Source: Bacillota bacterium (GTDB taxonomy: Bacteria > Bacillota > UBA4882 > UBA8346). From it: 64,000 bases of DNA. The position numbers and the translations under genes were made by a program. The stretch is from contig JAEZJQ010000142.1 of NCBI GenBank assembly GCA_023436305.1, positions 54,389 through 118,388 of the forward strand. The letters run 5' to 3'. Shown piece after piece: positions 8,831-17,483 of the stretch. The notes below the pieces were generated by a model. That model saw only the letters and a list, made by a program, of their open reading frames with translations, did not search any database and was not told where the DNA came from. Numbering within the stretch: position 1 is the stretch's first letter; every line of letters starts with the position of its first letter.

Positions 8831-9994
8831 CTACTCAGTCAAACTTAGAACCTCCGCTGCCGCCCGCTTTACTCCGCCACTTTCAATAAATGATTCCCGG
8901 ATCTTGGAGATGCTATCAAGGTAGCTTCTATCGTTCAATACTTTTAAAACAGTTTCCCGAATCATCCTTGCATTAAAATGGTTACGGTTCAATACAATTC
9001 CCGCGCCCAGGTCTTGAACTCTTTTGGCCACCAATCTCTGTTCGCTAATTTGCGGAACCATGATTAAAGGTGTGTTCATGCTTAATCCTTCGTTAGTGCT
9101 ATTCATTCCGCCATGCGTTATAAATAAGGCCGCCTTTTGGAGAACTTTGACTTGGTCCACGAATTCATGGACCTCAAAGTTTTTCGGAACCGTATCGTCA
9201 AAAGAAGCGCTTAGTCCTTTTCCTAAAGACAGAATGACTTTATACGGCAGATCTCCCAACGCCTCAAAACACATTTGAAAAAATTCCGGATCGTTATTGT
9301 AAATCGTTCCTAAAGATATATATATAAGGTCTTGTTTTTCCAGCGGCTTGTCAATCTGAAACATAGGCCCAACAAACTTAAACTCTGGGCCGAAACTTTC
9401 ACCGCAAGGTTGAAAATAGCTCGAAGTATAAACTAAGTTTACCTTCTCCCGGTTCACGATATAGTCAAAAGCACTTCCTTCTTTAACTCTGTATTTTAAA
9501 AAATATGAGTTTAGCCTGTGGTTGATTTTCGGCAGATACTTTATATGTCTACAAGAGGTAACCATTGTCTCTAACGCGAACCCCGGCGTCGACCATAATA
9601 CTTTTGAATTAAAGGCAAATGTGGTAATGGATGATGCCGCCGGAACTTTTGTTATAAATGAAGCAACTTTCCCCCACAATGCAAACGAATCATGAATGAT
9701 AAAATCGGGTTTTTCCTGTTCAATCTGTGAAATCGTAAACCCGGTCAACTCATCAACTAAACCGGATAATAGTTCGATCATCTGAATAATGGAGATCTGT
9801 TTTGTAAAGCGTTTCGTATCGATCAGTTCCAGAAAAGGACAGGAGGTAAAAGTTACTTCCGGTGGTAGGTTTAGTCGAAATGACGGCCCATTATAATTAA
9901 TTATCGATACACCGCGTGCCACTAATTCATTCATTAATGGAATCGTTGGATTTACATGCCCATATGATGGTATATTAAATATCAAAGCCTTCAT
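8831..9994 (-). CDS. Family 1 glycosyltransferase (MGT-like)
   Basis: 387 residues with the GT-B layout of the macrolide/UDP-glucuronosyl transferase family (GT1). The N-terminus MKALIFNIPSYGHVNPTIP carries the acceptor-side His (SYGHVNP). The C-terminal donor motif is ITHGGMNSTNEGLSMNTPLIMVPQ. GT1 enzymes of this kind glycosylate lipids or antibiotics. The start is the ATG at 9994 with GGGGGGA seven bases upstream; a start 16 codons earlier has no such site. It follows a TetR gene with a 54-bp gap that contains an operator-like palindrome, so it is probably the main target of that regulator. Confidence 0.88.
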   Translation of the reverse strand: MKALIFNIPSYGHVNPTIPLMNELVARGVSIINYNGPSFRLNLPPEVTFTSCPFLELIDTKRFTKQISIIQMIELLSGLVDELTGFTISQIEQEKPDFIIHDSFALWGKVASFITKVPAASSITTFAFNSKVLWSTPGFALETMVTSCRHIKYLPKINHRLNSYFLKYRVKEGSAFDYIVNREKVNLVYTSSYFQPCGESFGPEFKFVGPMFQIDKPLEKQDLIYISLGTIYNNDPEFFQMCFEALGDLPYKVILSLGKGLSASFDDTVPKNFEVHEFVDQVKVLQKAALFITHGGMNSTNEGLSMNTPLIMVPQISEQRLVAKRVQDLGAGIVLNRNHFNARMIRETVLKVLNDRSYLDSISKIRESFIESGGVKRAAAEVLSLTE

Positions 9995-10016
9995 CGGTTC
10001 ATCCCCCCAAAACCGA

Positions 10017-10032
10017 TTAATCAATCGATTAA
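10017..10032. promoter_or_regulatory. TetR operator candidate, proximal copy
   Basis: TTAATCAATCGATTAA lies between the TetR stop and the glycosyltransferase start. Its reverse complement differs at one position from the palindrome at 10647-10662 upstream of the TetR gene. Shared sites at both places suggest one regulator controls both genes. Confidence 0.6.
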
Positions 10033-10048
10033 ATTCCCTCAAAAAAAT

Positions 10049-10630
10049 TTAGCGAATTCCTTTTAAAAAAATGTCCAATGCCTGTTGGCTAAAACTTTCT
10101 TCATTTTCAACCGGCACAATTTCCTCAAGAACCGATTGAACTAAAAAATAATAATTCACTAGACCGGCAAAGATAATGGTAGCATCGCGAGTTTGAAGTT
10201 GTTTATTAAATTCCCCTTTCCCGATACCTTCTTCAAGTGTTTCCTTAAAGAATTGATAAAATTGAAATAAGTAATCTTTGGCGATTATTTTAAACGCCGG
10301 TGTAGGAGAACAAAGTTCATGATGAATGAGTTTCCTGAAATAAGGATATTCATTCTGGATGAAGAAAAATTTCTGTGTAATCCATTTTATCCGTTCTACC
10401 GGTTCAAATGTAGTTAAATTTTCAGATTGTAGCCAATTGACGAGATGATCATATTGACTCTTTAATACCTGTAAATATAACCCCTCCTTCCCGCCAAAAT
10501 GGTAATTAATTAAAGCACTATTCAGGCCGGCCTTTTTTGCGACATCCCGGATAGAAACAGCTCCATAACCATGAATCGCAAAAAGCGGAGTAGCAGCTTC
10601 TATTAATTTGTTACGGGCATCCTTATTCAT
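10049..10630 (-). CDS. TetR-family transcriptional regulator (CecR-like)
   Basis: 193 residues. The N-terminal helix-turn-helix reads AATPLFAIHGYGAVSIRDVAKKAGLNSALINYHFGGK, split here by recognition-helix residues typical of TetR. The all-helical C-terminus (KFFFIQNEYPYFRKLIHHEL) resembles the CecR/YbiH branch, whose members respond to small hydrophobic drugs. It leads a two-gene unit with the glycosyltransferase. Palindromes in front of it and between the two genes argue for autoregulation. Ligand unknown. Confidence 0.88.
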   Translation of the reverse strand: MNKDARNKLIEAATPLFAIHGYGAVSIRDVAKKAGLNSALINYHFGGKEGLYLQVLKSQYDHLVNWLQSENLTTFEPVERIKWITQKFFFIQNEYPYFRKLIHHELCSPTPAFKIIAKDYLFQFYQFFKETLEEGIGKGEFNKQLQTRDATIIFAGLVNYYFLVQSVLEEIVPVENEESFSQQALDIFLKGIR

Positions 10631-10646
10631 AGAACCAGCCTCTCAA

Positions 10647-10662
10647 TTAATCGGTTGATTAA
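10647..10662. promoter_or_regulatory. TetR operator candidate, distal copy
   Basis: TTAATCGGTTGATTAA begins 16 bp upstream of the TetR start. It pairs with the near-identical site at 10017-10032. Such AT-rich imperfect palindromes are typical TetR operators. Confidence 0.6.
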
Positions 10663-10807
10663 ATCATAAATCAAAAACAATTTCTTGTCTAGAAATATTC
10701 AGGAAAACCCATCGAAGCCCGCTATTATTCTTCTAAAAAGTAAAGCAACCAACCTACTTAAAAGGGATGAATCAACACACCCAAAACTGAATAACAGATA
10801 AACACGA

Positions 10808-12238
10808 TCATAATCCCTGAATGAACGTATTATTCATATAAGTTTCCATCAATTGTAACCGTTCGCGTTTTAAACCCAAAAGATACTCCGTAAACCGCTC
10901 TTGCCATTCCACGCCTGTTGCAATTCCAAGGGTGATGGCTTTGGATAAGTTAATGGGTCCATCTCGCATCTCATCGGAAAATAAAACTTTGGCCAGAAGC
11001 GCCAATTCCTGATCATTCAATTGTAAGAACAGAGTCAAATATTCTTCTCCGAAAAAACAACCACTTCCCAAAATATCGATGAGATCTTCGAAAGAGTGTA
11101 CCTCGGATCGAATCATACCGGATTTAACAAGGGCATCCTGCTCTCCAGTGAGCCTTTGGGTCAAATTTTTAAAGTTGGCATCACTCATTCGCTCTCCATC
11201 CAGGAAAATTGTCGCATGTCCCTGAAAAAATGGTTCATCTTCCAGTAATACGAAGTTTTTTAAAGTGTTTGTCGCAAGCGCCGATGCCAGCCGGGTTTTA
11301 AGCATACCCTGATACTTAGCGATGTAATCCAATAGTACTTTTTCAATGACTCCCAAATCATGGAGAACCTTTTTGATCCCCGCATCGATCAGCGCATCCA
11401 TCTCCAGGGAGCTTAATTCATCCAGCTTCCCGGCCAAAATCCGGTACTTCTCCCCGGTCATCCCCAGAGTAATCTTACTCTGCCCGGAAAGCGCCGCAAA
11501 AAAGGCCGCATTAAAAACCAACTCAAAAATGTTGGTTAAGGTTTTCGCATATTCAATTTTATGAATTCTGCCATAAGCACCCAATACTTCCCTAATCGCT
11601 TCATTCGGGAACAAACTGCAAAACCGGTTCTCCATGCAAAAGGTTTCGACATAATTTTTAATATAGTTTACGCCCGTGATGCTCGTGTCATCAAAAAGCA
11701 AGGGATAATCGATGGAAGCCATCCCACGATGGGCATCAAAAACCGGACCGTATGTATGAAAAAAAATCTCCAGTCCCTCATTAATGGTTAAATCGTAAGC
11801 CTCAAGCCCCACCTTCAACCTGGACTTTCGCAAGTTCAAGTAAAGTGCCTTACTCTCCGTAAAACGGGCGGTTACCAAGGCCAGCCCCCGATCATAAACC
11901 TGCCTGGCGTTGCCACTTTTGATGGTATTCAAAGCGGCTTCGGTATCGTTCAAACTTTGCAGCCCGGCATCCAGGGAGTAAAACAGTGAACAAAGAATAT
12001 TCTCGGCGGTGTCCACTGTAACAGAGGTACTTTCCCCCTTCGTGTACCGTAGAATTAAATCCTTAAGAAGATCCATAATCCCTAACTGAAAGGATTCCGC
12101 TTCGGCTTGGCTGATACGCCGGGTGCGGAGCCCTTCTTTGATAAGCGACAGTGTAAAAGATTCCTGGTTTGGTTTCTTGTTTTGCTGATGTTCTTTAAAG
12201 CGTATCCGGCTATCATCGGGTTTTTCGATAACGTCCAA
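10808..12238 (-). CDS. DUF6179-like protein of unknown function
   Basis: 476 residues, largely helical, with no signal peptide or membrane segment and no catalytic motif I recognise. It resembles the DUF6179 family, which I recall next to DUF6323, as here. The start is chosen as TTG at 12238: GGAGG lies six bases upstream, and the stop codon of the preceding DUF6323 gene is embedded in that spacer, so the genes are translationally coupled. A longer reading to 12295 would overlap the upstream gene by 56 bp without a ribosome-binding site. Features such as PLLFDDTSITG and FLDGERMSDANF are seen but not interpreted. Confidence 0.7.
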   Translation of the reverse strand: MDVIEKPDDSRIRFKEHQQNKKPNQESFTLSLIKEGLRTRRISQAEAESFQLGIMDLLKDLILRYTKGESTSVTVDTAENILCSLFYSLDAGLQSLNDTEAALNTIKSGNARQVYDRGLALVTARFTESKALYLNLRKSRLKVGLEAYDLTINEGLEIFFHTYGPVFDAHRGMASIDYPLLFDDTSITGVNYIKNYVETFCMENRFCSLFPNEAIREVLGAYGRIHKIEYAKTLTNIFELVFNAAFFAALSGQSKITLGMTGEKYRILAGKLDELSSLEMDALIDAGIKKVLHDLGVIEKVLLDYIAKYQGMLKTRLASALATNTLKNFVLLEDEPFFQGHATIFLDGERMSDANFKNLTQRLTGEQDALVKSGMIRSEVHSFEDLIDILGSGCFFGEEYLTLFLQLNDQELALLAKVLFSDEMRDGPINLSKAITLGIATGVEWQERFTEYLLGLKRERLQLMETYMNNTFIQGL

Positions 12239-12239
12239 C

Positions 12240-12701
12240 CTAATCCTCCTCTGGCAAAGCTTGCAACTTGGTCTTTTTTCTAAAATCCTCGGCAAAAGAA
12301 ACGAGCTTACCCTTCAGTAATTCCAACGAACCCCCGCAGGAATTCTCAAAATAATCCTTCATCATTTGGATTAATTCATCATCCCCAATTTTATCCTCTG
12401 TCTCGTTTTTCATATAATAAAAAATATCGTGCAATTCACTTAAAACCGGTACATATTCTTCCGGTGTGATATAGGATGAATTGCAAAAATTGTGGATAAT
12501 TGTTTTTGACACCTCAAACCCCAACTCTATCCGGCCAAGCTGCCGCAGGCTCCGGTTTCTCGCTTCCAGTATCTGCACCACATTCTGCGGTGTCAACACC
12601 AATCCATATTGCCGCGACTCATTATTCAGTTCCAAAATTTCACTCACCAAATGCTCCTTGTCAATTCCATTCAGTGATTTTAAAACAAAGGGTAATAACA
12701 T
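12240..12701 (-). CDS. DUF6323-like protein of unknown function
   Basis: 153 residues, helical and acidic, beginning MLLPFVLKSLNGIDKEHLV, with AAAGGAG seven bases before the ATG. It resembles the DUF6323 family. Its last codons carry the ribosome-binding site for the DUF6179-like gene, so the two products are probably made in balance and may interact. There are no recognisable catalytic residues. A strong hairpin lies about 70 bp upstream. Confidence 0.7.
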   Translation of the reverse strand: MLLPFVLKSLNGIDKEHLVSEILELNNESRQYGLVLTPQNVVQILEARNRSLRQLGRIELGFEVSKTIIHNFCNSSYITPEEYVPVLSELHDIFYYMKNETEDKIGDDELIQMMKDYFENSCGGSLELLKGKLVSFAEDFRKKTKLQALPEED

Positions 12702-12771
12702 CGTTCGCTCCTTTCATGTAAAAAAACCATATCAGTGATATTTTTGTATTAAAACCCCTATAATTATAATT

Positions 12772-12804
12772 CCCTTCTCTCGCGTAGAGACGCGTAGAGA
12801 AGGG
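12772..12804. repeat. Strong hairpin upstream of DUF6323 gene
   Basis: Outer arms CCCTTCTCT / AGAGAAGGG enclose inner arms CGCGT / ACGCG around the loop AGAG, with one bulged T: 14 bp in all. No T-run follows on either strand, so it is not a plain terminator. It may be a leader element or protein-binding site for the DUF6323-DUF6179 transcript. Confidence 0.5.
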
Positions 12805-12889
12805 AACACCACCGAATTTAAACGTCTGCGTATCATTCAAAGCCACCATATAATTATCCATTTTAATTGCGCTTTACAGACATGGACGG

Positions 12890-13738
12890 TTATATGTACG
12901 CCATTAATTTTTTAAAATCTGAGTTGATAAGCCAAGGTAGCTTCTGCCCTTCGACCGCAATTTCTTGTATCGCGTCCTCTTGCTTTAGCAATTCCACACT
13001 CCGCTCCAGATCCGCCGGATTCCAGTGCAAGATGGACCGGAACTTGGGCGCCGGGGCTGCGACGTAGTTTTGAATCGCCTGGCGGAGGATGTTGACCCTG
13101 GCTTCCTCCGGTGATGGAAGTTTCGCCAGAATTTCCCCGGGAACTTGCCGTTCCACCAGGTCCCAGGTATGAAGCGTCCACCCTTCCAATGAACCGCCGG
13201 ATACGGTTAGCAAAAACCTTGATTGGAGATGTTCCAGGGCGGCAGTAAAACGGGTGCGCTTTCCACCGAATACATCCTTGGCCTTAATCCATAACTCCCG
13301 GGAATTGATAGGGCCATAATCCGCGACGATTTTACACAGATCCCGCGCGGCCCGTTCCAACCGGCCATTCGCATATTCATAATCCAGATCCCCTTCCGGC
13401 CCGTACACTTTGAGAAAGGATGGGTATAATCTCCAACTGATGAAAGTTCCCCGCCCATGAATGAGTTTCGTGTAGGCGCAGAGCTTTTGCTCCGGCAAGG
13501 TCTCTTTCCAGGCCCAGGCCCGGTCGGTGATGGCAAAACCATGCCAAGGCGCTGCGGCATCGGCCTTCGAAAGGCTGGGAAGCGGAATCCCCTCGATGGG
13601 CATCAACAAAACAAAACCCCGTTCGTTGATGAAACGGCAAGCCCCCTCGTCATCCCGTATTTGTTTACCGTCATTCAAACGGTTCAGTTTGCCCCGCTCC
13701 TGGTTTATCCTGGCCAGAGTCAGCATTTGATCCCCCAT
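12890..13738 (-). CDS. AlkZ-like winged-helix protein
   Basis: 282 residues from the ATG at 13738. Winged-helix-like segments (YGPINSRELWIKAKDVFGGKR, in part) and a C-terminal stretch rich in aromatic and basic residues resemble AlkZ/YcaQ-related proteins, a family that includes DNA glycosylases unhooking alkylated or crosslinked bases. The QxQ-type catalytic motif of true AlkZ is not evident, so it may be a non-catalytic relative. GGGGAGG lies four bases before the chosen ATG; starts at 13771 (MRDEER) or 13726 are alternatives. The next minus-strand gene, DUF6323, begins about 190 bp downstream. Confidence 0.6.
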   Translation of the reverse strand: MGDQMLTLARINQERGKLNRLNDGKQIRDDEGACRFINERGFVLLMPIEGIPLPSLSKADAAAPWHGFAITDRAWAWKETLPEQKLCAYTKLIHGRGTFISWRLYPSFLKVYGPEGDLDYEYANGRLERAARDLCKIVADYGPINSRELWIKAKDVFGGKRTRFTAALEHLQSRFLLTVSGGSLEGWTLHTWDLVERQVPGEILAKLPSPEEARVNILRQAIQNYVAAPAPKFRSILHWNPADLERSVELLKQEDAIQEIAVEGQKLPWLINSDFKKLMAYI

Positions 13739-13816
13739 TTTACCTCCCCACAACCTCTCTTCATCCCTCACTCTTCAATCTTTAACTGGTAATTATCATT
13801 TATAATTCGTGTCTTA

Positions 13817-13850
13817 AATTTTAAACTTCACACTTCACTCTTCAAACTTC
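13817..13850 (-). repeat. 34-bp dispersed repeat at gene end, copy 2
   Basis: Partner of 2489-2522, with 28 of 34 positions equal. It overlaps the stop codon of the TetR gene at 13842. Confidence 0.5.
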
Positions 13851-14510
13851 TAATTTGTTTCCCATATAATAATCCACCATTTCCTTGACCAGCCGTCTTT
13901 GTTCCCCGGTATTTTCAAATTTTAATCCCAACTGATAATGGCTGAATAAATGTTCCATATACTCCCGCTGTTTCTCAGGGGAAGTAAGATCCAGATTTAA
14001 AAAATCTTGAAAGAACTTGGGGAACAAACCCATAAAAAAGACGGTGGAACACATTTGGACAATCGATAACTTCAAACTTGCCTCGTTTTCATTCACCACC
14101 AGCGGTTCCATCTTGTGGAGTAACTCATTCAAGATCATGCTTAAGTGCTGATTAAACGGTCCGGTACACTTCTCCTGGATAAAGGGATCGTAAAACAGGG
14201 CTTTCATCAGCCCCGGATAACGGAGCATTCCGGTGAGAAACAGCGAAAAAATGGTATACAAGTTGAAATAAGGATCATCGCTCCGTGCCATGATCTCTCC
14301 CGAGTCCCCGATGGCGTTGTTCATAGCATGACGAAGCGCCTCGTCGATGAGTTTCTCCTTGGCGCCGAAGTAATAATTAATGGCCGCACTGTTGACACCG
14401 GCCTCTTTGGCGATGGTCCGTGTGGTTAACGAATGAATGCCCTCCCTTTCAATGCAGCGGATGGCCGCCAGAATTATCTTTTCCCGGACCGATTGATCTT
14501 CTTGGGACAT
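13842..14510 (-). CDS. TetR-family regulator of the exporter operon
   Basis: 222 residues. The N-terminal HTH runs through LTTRTIAKEAGVNSAAINYYF, followed by a helical ligand-binding domain. It is the last gene of a run of five minus-strand genes (ABC ATPase, two permeases, hydrolase, TetR) with short gaps. The 38-bp perfect palindrome at 19741-19778, ahead of the first gene, contains a TTTAAACAATTGTTTAAA core typical of TetR-type operators. The inference is that this protein represses its own operon until an exported or hydrolysed compound binds it. Confidence 0.87.
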   Translation of the reverse strand: MSQEDQSVREKIILAAIRCIEREGIHSLTTRTIAKEAGVNSAAINYYFGAKEKLIDEALRHAMNNAIGDSGEIMARSDDPYFNLYTIFSLFLTGMLRYPGLMKALFYDPFIQEKCTGPFNQHLSMILNELLHKMEPLVVNENEASLKLSIVQMCSTVFFMGLFPKFFQDFLNLDLTSPEKQREYMEHLFSHYQLGLKFENTGEQRRLVKEMVDYYMGNKLEV

Positions 14511-14605
14511 ATTCGTTTACTCCCCTGAAAAACATTATGTCTGAACAACTTGAATTTTACTACATTGGTTTTCATAATGCAATCGCAAAAACTTCGCTAC
14601 ACTCA

Positions 14606-16006
14606 TCACCACACATGCTCATCCAGCCAGTCAAACATCCGCTGGGTGGAAAGCGCGGGGGCTCCGGCCTGGCAATGTTGGGCGGTGGAGTCGTCCTCGG
14701 TGAAAAACATATACTCTTTGGGACAGTTTAATGAATCAAAGAGCTGTTTGGCCTGGCCTTTGCCCCAGGGTTCCAGGGCGCCGTCCATCACTAACATTTG
14801 ACATCGGATCCGGGGCAACAAGTTTTCATAGTAATAACTTTTCAACTTGGTTAAAAAATCCGCGGGCGAACTGCCGCCAAAAACCCAGATGCCGTGATGC
14901 AAACCCCAGCGGATGCCCACATCACCTTCAGTTAATTCCAGAAATTTTTTATTGAACTCCACCGGGTCTTGTTCATAAAGATTGATTAGGGCCGGGGTTA
15001 ACATATCTTTCAGCATCCCGTAAAGATTAAGATATCCCGGATTGACGATGCAGATCTTCAGGCGATGTTCATAGGCCGCCGCCCGAACCGCGAACCCGCC
15101 GCCCATGCTAATCCCCATCAGAATTAAACGATTGGGATCAACTTCGGGCCGGTTGACGAGATAGTCCACCACTGGGGTGACCACTTTCTCCCAATCGGGG
15201 CGAAACGGCAGTTTCTGCTCACGAATGGTCAAACCCTGGCCTGGTCCTTCAAATAGCAGGCAATGATAACCACGGCGGATGGCCTCCTCCGCGATATATT
15301 TGGTGGCTTCAACCGGCGCGTCAAAGCCCTGATGGACGATTAAGGTAGGTGCTTTCCCGGAGGCCACTGGAGAACGGAAGAAGTAACCTCGCAGGGTAGT
15401 CCCCTGATAAGGAATCCGCACTTCCCGAACGGGGACATTCAGCAGTTTTAATCCGGTGAGAAATAAAGCCGCTCCTTTCTGATAGGTAGTTAAAATCCGG
15501 GGATCATCCGGGTTGGTATGCAAAAAGACTTCTGCGGCCAAATAATAATTGGCAGCCCGCAAATAGGCTTCTCCGGCGCTGATCCGGTGGTTTCTCGCCA
15601 AGCAATTGTCTCCTACCGCCTCTACTCTGGCCGCAGTCCGGTTCCACTCCCGGAACCAACTCAATTCACTGGTATGTCGGATCCGTTTTACCGTATCCAG
15701 GATTTCCCCGATATTCCCCATCCGGTGCCAAACCCCGTCCAGCACGAACAACGTCCGGGTATTCATATACCAGTTGTCGCTAAACCGAAACTCCTGGTCC
15801 GAAGGGGCGGTGGTAGGTTTCATTACCTCTGTTGGCAGATTGGAGTTTTGATCAACCGCAGTGGATTGGAATGGATCGAGGGCTGGTTTCAACAGTTGCA
15901 TCGCCAGTAATGTCAAACCAACTCCGGCGATGAATAAACAGGAATAAATCAGCCATTGGGAGGCTTTTGATTTTACTTTACTGATTCGTTGTTTCGCTTT
16001 CATCAT
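14606..16006 (-). CDS. Membrane-anchored alpha/beta hydrolase
   Basis: 466 residues. One N-terminal membrane helix (WLIYSCLFIAGVGLTLLAM) probably anchors the enzyme with its domain outside. The hydrolase core has the nucleophile elbow GISMGG (Ser near 298), an acid in MDGALEPWGKG and a His in AQHCQAG, giving a Ser-Asp-His triad. The layout resembles FrsA/DUF1100-type or C-C-bond hydrolases. AAAGGAG lies seven bases before the first ATG. It is encoded between exporter permeases and a TetR gene, which suggests action on the exported compound. The substrate is unknown. Confidence 0.85.
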   Translation of the reverse strand: MMKAKQRISKVKSKASQWLIYSCLFIAGVGLTLLAMQLLKPALDPFQSTAVDQNSNLPTEVMKPTTAPSDQEFRFSDNWYMNTRTLFVLDGVWHRMGNIGEILDTVKRIRHTSELSWFREWNRTAARVEAVGDNCLARNHRISAGEAYLRAANYYLAAEVFLHTNPDDPRILTTYQKGAALFLTGLKLLNVPVREVRIPYQGTTLRGYFFRSPVASGKAPTLIVHQGFDAPVEATKYIAEEAIRRGYHCLLFEGPGQGLTIREQKLPFRPDWEKVVTPVVDYLVNRPEVDPNRLILMGISMGGGFAVRAAAYEHRLKICIVNPGYLNLYGMLKDMLTPALINLYEQDPVEFNKKFLELTEGDVGIRWGLHHGIWVFGGSSPADFLTKLKSYYYENLLPRIRCQMLVMDGALEPWGKGQAKQLFDSLNCPKEYMFFTEDDSTAQHCQAGAPALSTQRMFDWLDEHVW

Positions 16007-16061
16007 GATTCTCCTTTCTTTTCAGGGACTTATAATAAGCATCAATTCATTAACTTGATTT

Positions 16062-17465
16062 TTAATAATTTCGCGCGTGATAATTTGAGAATTTCTTGAC
16101 TACCGTCATCAAAACCATCACCGGTTTTTGATTTTGGGCCAGTAAATCGGTAATTTTCTGATAGCAGAGTTGCAAGCCCGGTTTTAACGGAGCAAAAAGG
16201 GCAAAGATGGTGATGATCACTATAGCGACGGCCAGATCGGTAAACTGAAATACGGGATAAATGGACTCTCCACCCAATACATAAGCGATGGTTCCCTTCC
16301 CGATATAAAGGCCGGTCTGGTTCAATACTCCTACCAAAATAAAGGCGAGTACGGAGGCTATGCCTAAGGAAATCACCCCTAATAAAAAAATTTCCAGAAA
16401 AATTATCATAAAATTCTGGGCCCGATTGAAACCAATCGCCCGTAGTGTGCCGAATTCCTTTAAACGTTCGAAGAGATTCATGCGCACGGTGGAACGGATT
16501 CCCACCGCAATCAGCAATAAAATGAAGATCACGAAGAATGAGAAGAGGCCCTTTAAAAATCCGGCAATGGTACTGTAAAACCGGGCCGAATCACCAATAG
16601 CTTCAGCCCGCAGTTGATCATTCCCGGTGGTTAAATAGTCATCGAGCTGCCGTGCAAAAATTCGGGCTTTCGCGGAATCTTTCAAATAAATCCGGACCAA
16701 CCGGAAATAAGCCGGGTCCTGGTCAAAGAGTTCCAGGGCGTTGTCCGTGGTCATGTAAATATAGATGCTGTCAAATTCCGAACTGCTTTTATACAATCCA
16801 ACGACTTGATACTCCAGGGAATTGACCAGGCCATAAGGGGTGATGCTATCCACTGTAATCCAGTCGCCGATCCGGATGCCGTTTTTCCCGGCCAGAACAT
16901 CGCTGATGCAAATTCCATCCCTTTTCCCGAAGGGTAAAGCCCCGGCGGCCAATTGAAATGTTTTGGTACGTTCTAAAAACTGCAGCTCTACCGGGGAGAC
17001 CCCGTAAATAATGCTGAAAGAAGCATAACGGCCGGTATCCAGCATTCCTTCATTGCGGATGGCCGGGTAACATGTGGCGATCTCCCCCGCGTTTTTCTTC
17101 AAAAAATATTTTAACCTACTGATGGCCGCCCGGTTTTCCCGGTCATGCTTGATATCAAAATTGGAAAAGAACAGCCGGCTGGGATCGGATACATCAATTT
17201 TTTTTACATTTTTCCAGAGAACCGTCACATCTCCCGATTGAAAATTCCGGTATTTGTTGATAATTTGGCGGCTGACTCCGTTACCGATAGAAAAACTGAG
17301 CAACAATAATGTACAGGAGATGACTAAACTCAAGCCCACCAGGATGGATCGTTTTCGATTCTTTAAAATGTTGCGATAGGCAATCTGAAAAAATACCGGA
17401 ATATGGGACATTGGAATTACTAGCGTAGGGAATACCATAGGATTTAATTTGGACTTATGAAACAT
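16062..17465 (-). CDS. FtsX/MacB-type ABC transporter permease
   Basis: About 467 residues with one N-terminal membrane helix (SILVGLSLVISCTLLLLSF), a large extracytoplasmic domain, and three C-terminal helices, the four-helix FtsX/MacB plan. The signature LFERLKEFGTLRAIGFNR precedes the third helix. GGGAGG lies nine bases before the ATG used here and three bases before an ATG two codons earlier. It pairs with the permease at 17484 and the ATPase at 18824. Such exporters act on lipoproteins, peptides or antibiotics by mechanotransmission. Confidence 0.9.
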   Translation of the reverse strand: MFHKSKLNPMVFPTLVIPMSHIPVFFQIAYRNILKNRKRSILVGLSLVISCTLLLLSFSIGNGVSRQIINKYRNFQSGDVTVLWKNVKKIDVSDPSRLFFSNFDIKHDRENRAAISRLKYFLKKNAGEIATCYPAIRNEGMLDTGRYASFSIIYGVSPVELQFLERTKTFQLAAGALPFGKRDGICISDVLAGKNGIRIGDWITVDSITPYGLVNSLEYQVVGLYKSSSEFDSIYIYMTTDNALELFDQDPAYFRLVRIYLKDSAKARIFARQLDDYLTTGNDQLRAEAIGDSARFYSTIAGFLKGLFSFFVIFILLLIAVGIRSTVRMNLFERLKEFGTLRAIGFNRAQNFMIIFLEIFLLGVISLGIASVLAFILVGVLNQTGLYIGKGTIAYVLGGESIYPVFQFTDLAVAIVIITIFALFAPLKPGLQLCYQKITDLLAQNQKPVMVLMTVVKKFSNYHARNY

Positions 17466-17483
17466 GGACATGAACCTCCCCCC

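Noticed and set aside
8831..10630. TetR-glycosyltransferase pair as part of the PKS cluster
   Set aside because: It lies more than 35 kb from the PKS with many housekeeping genes between, so proximity gives no support.
12661..12861. A 66-residue minus-strand ORF over the hairpin region
   Set aside because: It overlaps the DUF6323 start and has no ribosome-binding site or coding pattern.
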